Shown piece by piece: positions 15,551 to 23,160 of a DNA stretch of 64,000 nt. The stretch is from Mediterraneibacter agrestimuris (GTDB lineage Bacteria > Bacillota > Clostridia > Lachnospirales > Lachnospiraceae). The translations under genes were made by a program, and so were the position numbers. Below the pieces are notes generated by a model that was given only the letters and a program-made list of their open reading frames with translations, had not been told where the DNA came from and did no database searches. The first letter of the stretch is position 1, and every line of letters starts with the position of its first letter. The DNA lies in assembly GCF_943193195.1 (NCBI RefSeq), contig NZ_CALPDG010000001.1:211958-275957 (forward strand), read 5' to 3'.

Positions 15551-16903
15551 TTAACCTACTGTGATTTTTTCCTGGGGCAATTCTGATACATTTATTTTTC
15601 GTTCTGAAACTGCTGCAAAAATTAAAGTCAAACCTCCAACTCTTCCAAAAAACATCAATCCGATCAAAATTACTCTTGAAATCCCTCCCAGCTTCAATGT
15701 CATCCCCAATGATAATCCAACTGTGCCAATTGCCGAGCTGGTTTCAAATAATGCAGATAGCAGCGGGATATCTTCTATATAACTGATAGCCATTCCGCCG
15801 CTCAAAGACAGTACAACATACATCATAAAGACCGTTGCGGCAATCTGGACTGCTTCTTCTGGAACCCGTCTGCCATAAAAATGTGCAGACTCCTTTTTTC
15901 GGAATACCGCCCATGCATTAGAGCACATAACCGCCGCAGTTGTTGTCTTCATACCACCAGCCGTAGATCCCGGAGAGCCTCCGATCAGCATTAATACAAT
16001 CATTGCCATCAATCCAGTTTCACTTAACATAGTCAAGTCCACTGTATTGAATCCTGCAGTTCTCATAGTTACAGACTGAAACAATGAACTCAATACTCTT
16101 TCGCTCAGGGGCATATCTTTAAATTCACAGAAAAAAAGCCAAGCTGCCGGAACAATGATCAGCCCTGCTGTTACAGACAAAATCACCTTGCTCTGCATCC
16201 GGTATTTCTTCCAGTGCCACTTCTGATTTTTAATATCCTCCCATGTCAAAAAACCTATACCTCCAATCACGATCAAAGCCATAACGGTTCCATTTACGAT
16301 CGGATTTGTTGTATAAGATGTCAGTGAGGAAAATGGCTCCCGAATCCCAATCAGATCAAATCCCGCATTACAAAATGCAGAGATAGCATGAAACACAGAG
16401 TACCAAATACCCTTTGCAAATCCAAAGTCCTTACAAAATACCGGCATCAGAAGCACTGCCCCTGTCAGTTCTATCACAATACTAGTCTTTAAAATAAATC
16501 TGGTCATTCTCACAATACCGCCTACATGATGTGCTGAAATTGATTCCTGCATAATACTTCTCTGCATCAGACCTATTTTTCTTCCTGAAATGGCTACAAT
16601 GGCCACCGCAACGGTTACAACTCCCATTCCGCCAATCTGTATCAATAACAAGATTACACCTTGCCCAAAAACAGACCAATAGGTTGCCGTATCACGTACA
16701 ACAAGTCCTGTTACACATACTGCAGAAGTTGCTGTAAACACTGCATCCTGGAAGTTAGCACCCGCTCCGTCCTGAGTCGCCACAGGCAACATCAGCAATA
16801 GACTCCCTATCATAATTACCGAAAAAAAACCTAATATAATCACTTGAAATGATGTAATATTCCTATGTGTTTTTTTTCTTTCCGTCCATTGATTCGCACG
16901 CAT
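15551..16903 (-). CDS. ktrB: KtrB/TrkH-type potassium uptake pore
   Basis: This 450-residue polytopic membrane protein has the fourfold M1-P-M2 arrangement of the Trk/Ktr/HKT superfamily. The first filter region is recognisable as FTATSAVCVTGLV, with others at HAISAFCNAGFDLI, SVTMRTAGFNTVD and ETSSAIGTVGLSLG, each with the central glycine. It transports K+ (often Na+-coupled) and works with KtrA, encoded directly downstream. Length agrees with KtrB (about 445) rather than the longer proteobacterial TrkH. A roughly 210-base leader with hairpins separates it from a promoter at 17121-17149. Confidence 0.93.
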   Translation of the reverse strand: MRANQWTERKKTHRNITSFQVIILGFFSVIMIGSLLLMLPVATQDGAGANFQDAVFTATSAVCVTGLVVRDTATYWSVFGQGVILLLIQIGGMGVVTVAVAIVAISGRKIGLMQRSIMQESISAHHVGGIVRMTRFILKTSIVIELTGAVLLMPVFCKDFGFAKGIWYSVFHAISAFCNAGFDLIGIREPFSSLTSYTTNPIVNGTVMALIVIGGIGFLTWEDIKNQKWHWKKYRMQSKVILSVTAGLIIVPAAWLFFCEFKDMPLSERVLSSLFQSVTMRTAGFNTVDLTMLSETGLMAMIVLMLIGGSPGSTAGGMKTTTAAVMCSNAWAVFRKKESAHFYGRRVPEEAVQIAATVFMMYVVLSLSGGMAISYIEDIPLLSALFETSSAIGTVGLSLGMTLKLGGISRVILIGLMFFGRVGGLTLIFAAVSERKINVSELPQEKITVG

Positions 16904-16970
16904 CTTATCTCACCTTTCTTTAGCCCATATTGTCAGTGTATAATTTCCATTGCCAATAATAGAATTATCC

Positions 16971-17056
16971 GTTACTGTGCACAGCAGCAGACTGTGGGCA
17001 GTAACAATTATTCCTAAATAAAAGGGAAGAAGAGAAAATCCCTGCTTCCCAATAAT
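16971..17056 (-). promoter_or_regulatory. Structured leader of the ktrBA operon
   Basis: Two structures lie in the leader. The first is an imperfect inverted repeat, GTTACTG...CAGTAAC (16971-17005). The second is a hairpin from GGGAAG to CTTCCC (about 17022-17047), followed on the minus strand by TTTTATTT and thus attenuator-like. I do not recognise a known riboswitch, and it lacks the conserved ydaO (c-di-AMP) core as far as I can see. The first repeat may instead be a degenerate member of the dispersed repeat family. Confidence 0.35.
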
Positions 17057-17120
17057 ATCGTTTAACTTTATGATATTTATTATCCAGAAAAACCGAAAAT
17101 GAATTTGTATGATGGAATTT

Positions 17121-17149
17121 ATTGTAGCGGAAAAACTGACAGAATTCAA
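17121..17149 (-). promoter_or_regulatory. Candidate promoter of ktrBA
   Basis: Minus-strand TTGAAT (17149-17144) and TACAAT (17126-17121) at 17-base spacing, upstream of the ktrB leader. Confidence 0.55.
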
Positions 17150-17246
17150 GACCCCAACAACAGAAAATCATAGAACCAAAAACATAAAAACATTAAGAAC
17201 ATTTACGACGCAAAAAATCAGAAAGAGAAACTTTAAAATTTTGTTT

Positions 17247-17275
17247 TTGACATATAATAACTAATCAAGTATAAT
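17247..17275 (+). promoter_or_regulatory. Sigma-A promoter of tRNA-Arg
   Basis: TTGACA (17247-17252) and TATAAT (17270-17275) with 17-base spacing, about 65 bases before the tRNA. Confidence 0.88.
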
Positions 17276-17339
17276 GAATAAGTACTCCTGTCCGGTTTAT
17301 GGATAGGATAGATAATAGTTTCTTTTAAGCTTTCCAAAT

Positions 17340-17413
17340 GTCGCTATAGCTCAGCTGGATAGAGCGACCGCCTCCTAAGCGGTAGGCCGGAGGTTCAAAT
17401 CCTCTTAGCGACG
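17340..17413 (+). tRNA. tRNA-Arg, anticodon CCU
   Basis: The cloverleaf is complete. The acceptor is GTCGCTA/TAGCGAC, the D-arm GCTCAGCTGGATAGAGC, the anticodon arm ACCGC-CTCCTAA-GCGGT with anticodon CCT reading AGG, and the T-arm contains GGTTCAAATCC. The discriminator base G follows and no CCA is encoded. It has its own promoter and terminator. Truncated accessory genes begin directly downstream, as expected if this tRNA has served as an integration site. Confidence 0.95.
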
Positions 17414-17417
17414 TCTA

Positions 17418-17467
17418 AAGAAATACCGAGAACATTGGGATTCCAGAGTTTTCGGTATTCTTTTTAT
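17418..17467 (+). terminator. Terminator of tRNA-Arg
   Basis: AATACCGAGAAC and GTTTTCGGTATT form the stem, followed by CTTTTT. Confidence 0.8.
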
Positions 17468-17682
17468 CTACAAGTTTGCTAATCAAAATGGCGTTTCTGC
17501 TAATTGTCCGAAAAATTTTGTTGAAAATCTTGCTAATTGAAAAGGCGGAAGTTTCCAGTTCAAATTCGTAACTTCGTCCCAAGTTGTGACGAAGTTAAAA
17601 TTGAATTAACGATTTGTGATTTCAAGTTACTCATAGTTTTGAGGTTCTAATTTGGCACTTCAAAATAGAAAGGGCGATAAAA

Positions 17683-17934
17683 ATGGCTGATACAGAACAA
17701 ACAGCTCTGTCAAAAGAAAATAATGATACCCAAGAAATATGCATTGAATCAGCAGAGTCCGATATAAAAAGTATGATATATGTTATCCGTAACCAGCAGG
17801 TTATGATAGACAGTGATTTAGCGATGCTGTATCAAGTAGAAACAAAGCGATTAAATGAAGCGGAAAAACGTAATATCTCAAGATTTCCAGAAAGATTTCG
17901 CTTTCAACTGACGAAAGAGGAATTAAGGCAGTAA
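17683..17934 (+). pseudogene. ORF6N-domain phage protein, truncated
   Basis: The 83 codons begin with a disordered acidic segment and then match the N-terminal ORF6N DNA-binding domain (IYVIRNQQVMIDSDLAMLYQ, then KRNISRFPERFRFQLT). Intact ORF6N proteins run on for another 100-200 residues. Here the frame ends after KEELRQ, at the point where oppositely oriented XRE-gene sequence begins. It is therefore a phage or prophage remnant fused by deletion to an unrelated gene end. Confidence 0.75.
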
Positions 17935-18305
17935 TACACAAACAAGTTCCTGCAATATTTTCGTTCAAGATACCTATCGTACTTTCGCTAATTACCCCCA
18001 ATATTAAAAGGACTATCGGAGATAAGATGCACAAAAAAGCCGCATACGCTATTGTTTTAGCTGTCCTTGATTTTACAGAAAGAAAAGCTTTTGCTTCCTC
18101 CATAGATACACGCTTTAATGATGTCATATCATTGGACGAGTTGATATATTCAGCTTGCTCAATTTCGTCTTTAAGTAAATAATCTGTACTTACTCCGAAT
18201 AATTCGGAAAGGCGTATCATTTTATCAAGGTCAGGAACAGATTGTGCTCCCTCCCATTTTGAAACAGATTGTCGTGTTACATTCTTTTGTCCTCCTGTTA
18301 ATGCG
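17801..18305 (-). pseudogene. XRE-family regulator, broken at both ends
   Basis: The minus strand encodes NVTRQSVSKWEGAQSVPDLD and then MIRLSELFGVSTDYLLKD, the second half of a Cro/CI helix-turn-helix. After a linker comes a hydrophobic region (residues near IAYAAFLCILSPIVLLILG) typical of the XRE-plus-membrane-domain regulators of Firmicutes. The first half of the HTH is missing: upstream the frame reads ITIALTGGQ without the expected helix 1 and without a start in the right place. Downstream it runs into ORF6N sequence. Overlap with the ORF6N remnant is only frame extension. Both are fragments meeting near 17940. Confidence 0.65.
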
Positions 18306-18649
18306 ATTGTTATACTTATATTTTAGTGATTTATAAAATTGCGGTCCTCTTATGTTCCTGCAAATAGTGTTTGTGTCGTTGCCCCTAATCTATTCGCACA
18401 TACATCACAGTTTCCCGATTGCCACACTTTGTTATATTGTGTTATCAGATTTTTCTGCCCTTGATTTTGCCCTTATGATTATGCAGAACAAGGGTGACAT
18501 TGTGTGAAATCATATAAAGGGATAAGGTGGACTGATTGCGATAAATCCTTTATTTTCAAGGCGTTTGGAGGATTTTATTAAAACTCTACGAGGTGTGATA
18601 AACACCTGTGAAATTGCGAGTTTCTAATTTGAATTTATAGTATTCGTTC
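18306..18649. other. Gene-free stretch, accessory region
   Basis: I find no open frame with a ribosome binding site in these 340 bases. A local inverted repeat around AGGTGTGATAAACACCT (18590s) is visible. The sequence is probably left-over flank of deleted mobile DNA. Confidence 0.4.
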
Positions 18650-19276
18650 TTATTTCTCAAAAACAACAAAACCACATTCGTAAGGATGGTCGCAATACAC
18701 GCTTTCTTGCTTATCAGTACGGTATAGCATACTTTTCAGTATAATTAGAAAATCTCCACCACCTGAAATAATCATAAATTCTGCCAGAAAAAATAGCAGT
18801 AATTGATTTGCCATTACAGAAACTACTGCAGCTCCACCGCCTAAAACTAATGTAGGCATAGCAGTTCCTAGCAAATATTGCCATTTTTCCAACGGTTCAG
18901 AGCAAGTACAGTATGGAGAAAAACTACTCCAAATAATTCCAAAATCAATCGAATGAAAATGATTCTTTGCAAAAATCCCCCAAGTGACGCCATGTATTAA
19001 TTCATGTAAAATAGTTAGAGGAAGAAGCAGAAACGCCGCTACGACAAATCCCAAAGAAATCCCCCCTAAATCAAAACCATTCACATTATAATAAAACAAA
19101 AATGTAAAAATTATAAAAGGTAGCATACTCAAAGGTCCTAAAAAATTTGCTTGTCGAATATTGATAGTCATATTCTTAATTTTATATCCTTTTTGTTGCA
19201 TTTCAGTACTTAATTTTTCAAAATAATCTTTACGTTTCAATTCTTTTTCTGTTAATTTTCTTTTGTCTTTATCCAT
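18650..19276 (-). CDS. DUF3267 membrane protein, putative zinc metalloprotease
   Basis: This 208-residue protein has four to five membrane segments and the zinc-peptidase motif H-E-L-I-H in LPLTILHELIHGVTWGIF, the defining feature of DUF3267 proteins. The family resembles site-2-type intramembrane proteases, but substrates are not known. The N-terminus is charged and cytoplasmic (KDKRKLTEKELKRK). ATG 19276 follows GGAGG by eight bases and is preferred over 19291. It lies alone among truncated genes near tRNA-Arg, so it is probably accessory DNA that has stayed intact. It could belong to a small immunity or stress function, but nothing adjacent supports one. Confidence 0.75.
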   Translation of the reverse strand: MDKDKRKLTEKELKRKDYFEKLSTEMQQKGYKIKNMTINIRQANFLGPLSMLPFIIFTFLFYYNVNGFDLGGISLGFVVAAFLLLPLTILHELIHGVTWGIFAKNHFHSIDFGIIWSSFSPYCTCSEPLEKWQYLLGTAMPTLVLGGGAAVVSVMANQLLLFFLAEFMIISGGGDFLIILKSMLYRTDKQESVYCDHPYECGFVVFEK

Positions 19277-19541
19277 ACTTAATTCCTCCAAATCTCGATT
19301 TTTCTTTTATATTTTGAAATTATAGCACGAATACATAGATTTATCCAGAAACCTTGGCGCTAAAGTAAATGTATCTCCCCGACAGGGATTTCCGCAGTTC
19401 CTTTTTCATTTCTATTCCTCCATCCGATAGTTATTATTTTTCATTTTCTGTATTGTGATAGATTTAATTTAGTAAGTCAACAAAAACACCCTTTTTCCAT
19501 TTGCGAATAATGCAAATCCGTGAGGTACAATCTATTACAGA

Positions 19542-19790
19542 TTTACCTTTACGCCCCGTTTCCAAAAGCATTTTAAGGGTCTAACCGCACAGGAGAAGAA
19601 GCAGCTTAAAAACAAGCTGGAACTTCTGGCTGAAAATCCTTCTCATCCATCGCTGCGCACCAAACGAATCCAGGGAGTGCAGCGTCAATATGGGCATCCG
19701 CATTATCTGGTATTACGAAGGCGACAAAATGATTATCCTGGTGGACGTAGCACATCACGACATATTAGAGCAATTACTCCGTACCGTTGT
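19542..19790 (+). pseudogene. RelE/ParE-family toxin with internal deletion
   Basis: One frame reads FTFTPRFQKHFKGLTAQEKK, then ENPSHPSLRTKRIQG. A second frame, from about 19679, reads CSVNMGIRIIWYYEGDKM and then ILVDVAHHDILEQ. Together they are the two halves of a RelE/ParE mRNA-interferase-like protein. In the intact family these are joined by a short segment (normally around LFECSVN) that is missing here, so a small deletion has shifted the frame. No start codon with ribosome binding site and no antitoxin gene remain. Confidence 0.7.
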
Positions 19791-20122
19791 TCCTCCCCTG
19801 CTACGTGGCGGGATCTTTGGTAACCCTTCCCATGAGATGAATAATTGCTGACATAAAATTTCTCCTTCCTGCCCTCTGGGCGTTGAAATAATAAAAATAG
19901 GTAAAAGAATGGGAAATCCATGTTTCTGATTTCCAAACTTAAACTCGCGTGTGCTCTGGAAGAATGGTCCAGACTCCCGATATGGGAAACGAACTTATTT
20001 TTAAACAGATGCTTGAAAATGAGGAGAAGATAGTTTATAATCAGCATAGAAGGTAAAGGAGATATTGGCATGTCCCCATTACCCTAGACGGAAACTTATG
20101 CAAAATGGTTTACAAGTTACAC

Positions 20123-20160
20123 AAGCTATCCCCTATTTGCGGTAGAGGATAGCTTTTTTC
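20123..20160 (+). terminator. Strong intrinsic terminator, orphan
   Basis: AAGCTATCC (20123-20131) pairs with GGATAGCTT (20147-20155), then TTTTT. No intact gene precedes it on the plus strand; it probably ended the lost gene whose last codons (QMLENEEKIVYNQHRR) are still readable just before 20057. Confidence 0.75.
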
Positions 20161-20520
20161 TGCCTATTTACGGTTGTTGTGATTATCTATGTAAGTTAAG
20201 GCGGCAAATACCACCAGAAGTAATGTCAGAATTTCTAACGTGTTCATGATAACCCCCTTTCCGTTTCCGAAAAGGGCAACCAGGGAACTATCCCCTTACT
20301 GTCTATGCTGATTAAAGAAAGTGTAACACATAATAACAGAAATCGCCACAACATTTAATCACGATATGGTAAGGAATCTCCTGGAGAACTAGATTTGGAA
20401 GAATGTAAATTTTAATTAGCTGACGTATTCTAATCATTTTTTGTAATTACAGGCAATTCCTCGTATCCGACCAGATCTACAGAAGAATAATTGTTATAAC
20501 TGGTATCAGGTATCCAGAAC
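20161..20520. other. Gene-free stretch, accessory region
   Basis: No convincing coding frame. A short open stretch on the minus strand around 20200 could encode a tiny hydrophobic peptide (HEHVRNSDITSGGICRL-like reading lacks a start), which I do not call. Confidence 0.3.
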
Positions 20521-20540
20521 GGGGAATTTCGGAGATAACA

Positions 20541-20843
20541 GTGGAATATGGTGCAAACAGTATCTTTGATGTGAAGAAGGTGCAAGGACATTTATGCCAA
20601 ACTTGTCTGGATAAACTGCTGGAAGTTATGGATAGCTGTGGATATGAGGGAGAGGAAACGGATGCAAAAGATATATGTATGGTGGATTTTAAGACGCTGG
20701 AGCTGTATTCCCTGCAGGAACATTACATTTCCCATTATATACGGGATTATTATGTCCAGGTAGACGGACGGGATGGGGAAGAACTGGAGGTGACGGGCAT
20801 CTATACGCCGGTACTGGAGAATGGGGAACGGACAGCGGAATGA
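20541..20843 (+). CDS. Hypothetical protein, 100 residues
   Basis: A GTG at 20541 with GGAG six bases upstream opens a 100-codon frame. The protein has a C-x-x-C in GHLCQTCLDKLLEVM and a mixed alpha/beta, acidic remainder (YISHYIRDYYVQVDG). I do not recognise the family. The C-x-x-C and length suggest a small zinc- or disulfide-containing protein. It may be the 3' part of a longer ancestor, because the region is full of truncations. It is followed at 63 bases by another small cysteine-rich frame. Confidence 0.5.
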   Translation: MEYGANSIFDVKKVQGHLCQTCLDKLLEVMDSCGYEGEETDAKDICMVDFKTLELYSLQEHYISHYIRDYYVQVDGRDGEELEVTGIYTPVLENGERTAE

Positions 20844-20906
20844 TTGTGCAGGAAGAAAATGCAGGATATAATAGAAAGAAAATGCTGATAGAAAAAGATA
20901 GATGCA

Positions 20907-21107
20907 GTGGAAAACAATAAGAGAATCTGCCCAGGTTGTGGTAAAAAGATGAAACAGCAGTTTATTGGTTTGAAGCATTGTAAATGCAGCATGAGCTTGA
21001 AAAGAGACATCGGTTATTTTGAACGTACAGAAGACATGGTTTTCGCATTGAAAAGGAGAAAATGCGGGAAAAAGTGGAAACAGGTGCCGGTAATCAGATA
21101 TAAATAG
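20907..21107 (+). CDS. Small zinc-ribbon-like protein, 66 residues
   Basis: A GTG-started frame encodes a basic protein with C-x-x-C-G-K (RICPGCGKKMKQQF), a CKC and a further KCGKKW. This arrangement suggests a small zinc ribbon with a positively charged surface. No ribosome binding site is convincing and the family is not recognised. It lies between the 100-residue frame and a truncated alpha/beta-hydrolase start in the same direction, so the three could be remnants of one transcription unit. Confidence 0.4.
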   Translation: MENNKRICPGCGKKMKQQFIGLKHCKCSMSLKRDIGYFERTEDMVFALKRRKCGKKWKQVPVIRYK

Positions 21108-21147
21108 ATAGAAAGCCTTGAAACAAGGGGAAGGGATATTCAAAAAT

Positions 21148-21300
21148 ATGAGACGGAAGAAACGGATTATTATTCCGGCACTATTGTTCTTTTTTATAGC
21201 AGTCCTTTGTGCCGGATATGTAAGTGACTATTATCATACAGATGAGAATGTACAGGTATATCTGCAGAAGAAAGATTCCGTAACACCAAGAACCACATAA
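21148..21300 (+). pseudogene. Start of an alpha/beta-hydrolase-type membrane-anchored protein, truncated
   Basis: This 50-codon frame has a basic start, one membrane segment (PALLFFFIAVLCAGYV) and SDYYHTDENVQVYL. That resembles the N-terminus of a family of Firmicute alpha/beta-hydrolase proteins of 220-250 residues. It stops after SVTPRTT, and 16 bases later the IS256 remnant begins, so the rest was probably lost with the insertion. Family assignment rests on 40 residues only. Confidence 0.45.
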
Positions 21301-21315
21301 GCAGCACGGCCTAAA

Positions 21316-21545
21316 ATTCAATCCCATAAAGATTCTGAAGCTGGTCATGAATGCCATGTGTACTCATGCCGCGTGCATACAAAGAGATGATTTTTTTCAT
21401 AACCGAGAGTTGCATCCAACTCTGCTTCCATCAGTTCCTGTAGGATATCTTTGAAGCTGTCTTTTAGAAGTGTGTACACATCTGCAACACTGCTAATGTT
21501 GTTTTCTGAGATAATCTGTCGAATTTGTTCCTTTGCAACTGCCAT
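21316..21545 (-). pseudogene. IS256-family transposase remnant
   Basis: The minus strand encodes the N-terminus of an IS256/mutator-type transposase (KDSFKDILQELMEAELDATLGYEK). After a frame change it reads IISLYARGMSTHGIHDQLQN, an internal part of the same transposase that normally lies about 60 residues later. The catalytic DDE region is absent, so the element is dead. It marks the right-hand border of the gene graveyard. Confidence 0.8.
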
Positions 21546-21641
21546 AAAAAATACAAACTATTTTACACTACCCCTTAGAAAAATATAAACAGTTTAAACT
21601 ATTCTGGGATTCGTTGTGAAATGTAGGGATCAGATATCACT

Positions 21642-21749
21642 AAGAGGGGGCTGCCTACTAGCAAATGGCGCTACTCCTAAGTAACAAGTTTTTATTATTT
21701 CACTTGTCTACCTAGAAGGGAGAATATCATTTCCCGGCAGCCCCTTCTT
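21642..21749. other. Structured element closed by a 14-bp stem
   Basis: AAGAGGGGGCTGCC (21642-21655) pairs with GGCAGCCCCTTCTT (21736-21749), one G-T pair included. The 80-base interior holds ACAAGT/ACTTGT and GGGA/TCCC hairpins and a CTAG/CTAG pairing, so a multi-branched fold is likely. It lies about 100 bases from the IS256 remnant start and beyond the end of the RbsD-like gene. It could be an RNA element, a transposon end or a cruciform; I do not recognise it. Confidence 0.5.
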
Positions 21750-21812
21750 TATATTTGATTATTCAATAATCATTAGAGTACGAAAAATTTCATTCATAAA
21801 GTATATTTTATA

Positions 21813-22220
21813 TCAATATGGACATCCACTAACAAGAATAGCTGAAGCATAATGATATCTCGTATCTCCTGTACGAATTGCAAAACGTACCTCTTCTTTT
21901 GTCAATCTGCAGAATTCTGAATGAGGAATCTGCTCAATTGGAACATTATATTCTGCAAATAATTTTGAATAAGCATCATATAATTCTTTACTTACTTCCA
22001 TCATTTCTTTTGCCAGATATGCTTTTTCAACAAGGCAATCCTCAAGAATTCCTTTTGTTACTGTAATCACATCAGGTACATTTGGAACAAACGCCAAGTC
22101 TATTCTTGTCATTTCTTTCGGAAGTTCCATTGCAGAATCACTTACTAAGTACTTATCTAAATGTGTCAATAAAGATAAATTGTAATTTACTTGTGGGTTA
22201 ATAATACCATTCTTAATCAT
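21813..22220 (-). CDS. RbsD/FucU-family sugar mutarotase (D-ribose pyranase-like)
   Basis: This 135-residue protein aligns along its length with RbsD. It has IINPQVNYNLSLLTHLDKY with the catalytic histidine at the GHTD position, then RIDLAFVPNVPDVITV, and the C-terminal EVRFAIRTGDTRYHYASAIL (RTGE...Y in RbsD). RbsD/FucU interconvert pyranose and furanose or anomeric sugar forms in the cytoplasm so that kinases get the right form. It is the last gene of the operon that also carries the sugar ABC importer and the guanine-deaminase-like enzyme. No ribokinase is present, so the sugar may not be free ribose. ATG 22220 follows AGGAG by nine bases. Confidence 0.82.
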   Translation of the reverse strand: MIKNGIINPQVNYNLSLLTHLDKYLVSDSAMELPKEMTRIDLAFVPNVPDVITVTKGILEDCLVEKAYLAKEMMEVSKELYDAYSKLFAEYNVPIEQIPHSEFCRLTKEEVRFAIRTGDTRYHYASAILVSGCPY

Positions 22221-22242
22221 TTTTTTCTCCTTATCTTTTTCA

Positions 22243-23145
22243 TTATTTTTCTGGATATAATAACTTCTGTACATCTTCATCTAATAAATTATTTTTCGTT
22301 ACTAATTTAGCCCCGGGATCAATCACCTTATCAACTGGTCTTTTTTCAAGAGCATCCATTACACATTTAACTCCCATGTATCCAATTTCAAAAGGTTTTT
22401 GTACAATCATACCTGTAAGAATACTATCCCGTACTGCTTCAATCTCTACATCATTTGCATCAAATGCATATGATAATACGCGCTTTTCAGCACAAGCTTT
22501 GCGGATACCATTAGCAATTCCTACCCCTGTCATATCATTATCAGCAAAAATTCCAATTAAGTTTTCATCTTGAAGAAGCTTATATACAATTTCCTCTGTT
22601 AATACTGGATCGTTTTCCACATATTGAGTATCTAATATTTCAATTTCCGGTGCCAGTAATTTGACTTTTTCAATAAAGCCGGCATCCCTGTCTAAATCTA
22701 CTTTTGAAATTTTTGATGAATTAATAACAACAACTTTTTTATCGTGCAAATCAATTTTTGAATCTTTTAATGTTTTAACCATTGCTTCTGCCGCCATACC
22801 TGCGGCAATTTTACTATTTGTTCCAATGAATGACACATATTTTTCAGTACTCACTTGATTATCTAAGGTAACTACAGGAATGCCGTTTTCCATAGCTTTT
22901 TCAATATATGGAACTGTTAGATCATTACTTGTTGATGCAATTACGATTCCATCGGGATTTGAATCTACAACCTGCTGCAGCATCTCCACCTGCTGCAAAA
23001 TATCTGATTCTTCCGGCGGAGCCATCACTTCAACCTCTACCTGTTGCGGCAATTCGCTCATAACATGCTTTGCACCACTTAGCATTGTCTGCCAAAAATC
23101 AGAATTCCACGCTTTTACAATTACTTTAATATTATATTTTTTCAT
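22243..23145 (-). CDS. Sugar-binding protein (RbsB/Peripla_BP_4 fold) without signal peptide
   Basis: This 300-residue protein has the two-domain type I periplasmic-binding fold of RbsB (VIVKAWNSDFWQTMLSGAK, NPDGIVIASTSND, GIPVVTLDNQV, IGIFADNDMTGVGIANGI). The first residues MKKYNIKVIVKAW enter strand 1 directly, so there is no signal peptide, lipobox or DNA-binding domain. The start is secure: GGAGG precedes it right after the stop codon of the upstream gene. It should thus be cytoplasmic, as an intracellular sensor or carrier of the imported sugar, or as a degenerate regulator. It lies between the amidohydrolase and RbsD-like genes. Confidence 0.8.
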   Translation of the reverse strand: MKKYNIKVIVKAWNSDFWQTMLSGAKHVMSELPQQVEVEVMAPPEESDILQQVEMLQQVVDSNPDGIVIASTSNDLTVPYIEKAMENGIPVVTLDNQVSTEKYVSFIGTNSKIAAGMAAEAMVKTLKDSKIDLHDKKVVVINSSKISKVDLDRDAGFIEKVKLLAPEIEILDTQYVENDPVLTEEIVYKLLQDENLIGIFADNDMTGVGIANGIRKACAEKRVLSYAFDANDVEIEAVRDSILTGMIVQKPFEIGYMGVKCVMDALEKRPVDKVIDPGAKLVTKNNLLDEDVQKLLYPEK

Positions 23146-23160
23146 TTTCTTCCCTCCAAT

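Noticed and set aside
19733..20071. A 112-codon minus-strand frame
   Set aside because: It overlaps the RelE/ParE remnant and shows low-complexity phenylalanine/leucine composition with no start signal.
20592..21143. A 183-codon minus-strand open frame
   Set aside because: It is antisense to two plus-strand frames that have better codon patterns, is extremely phenylalanine-rich, and has no recognisable domain.
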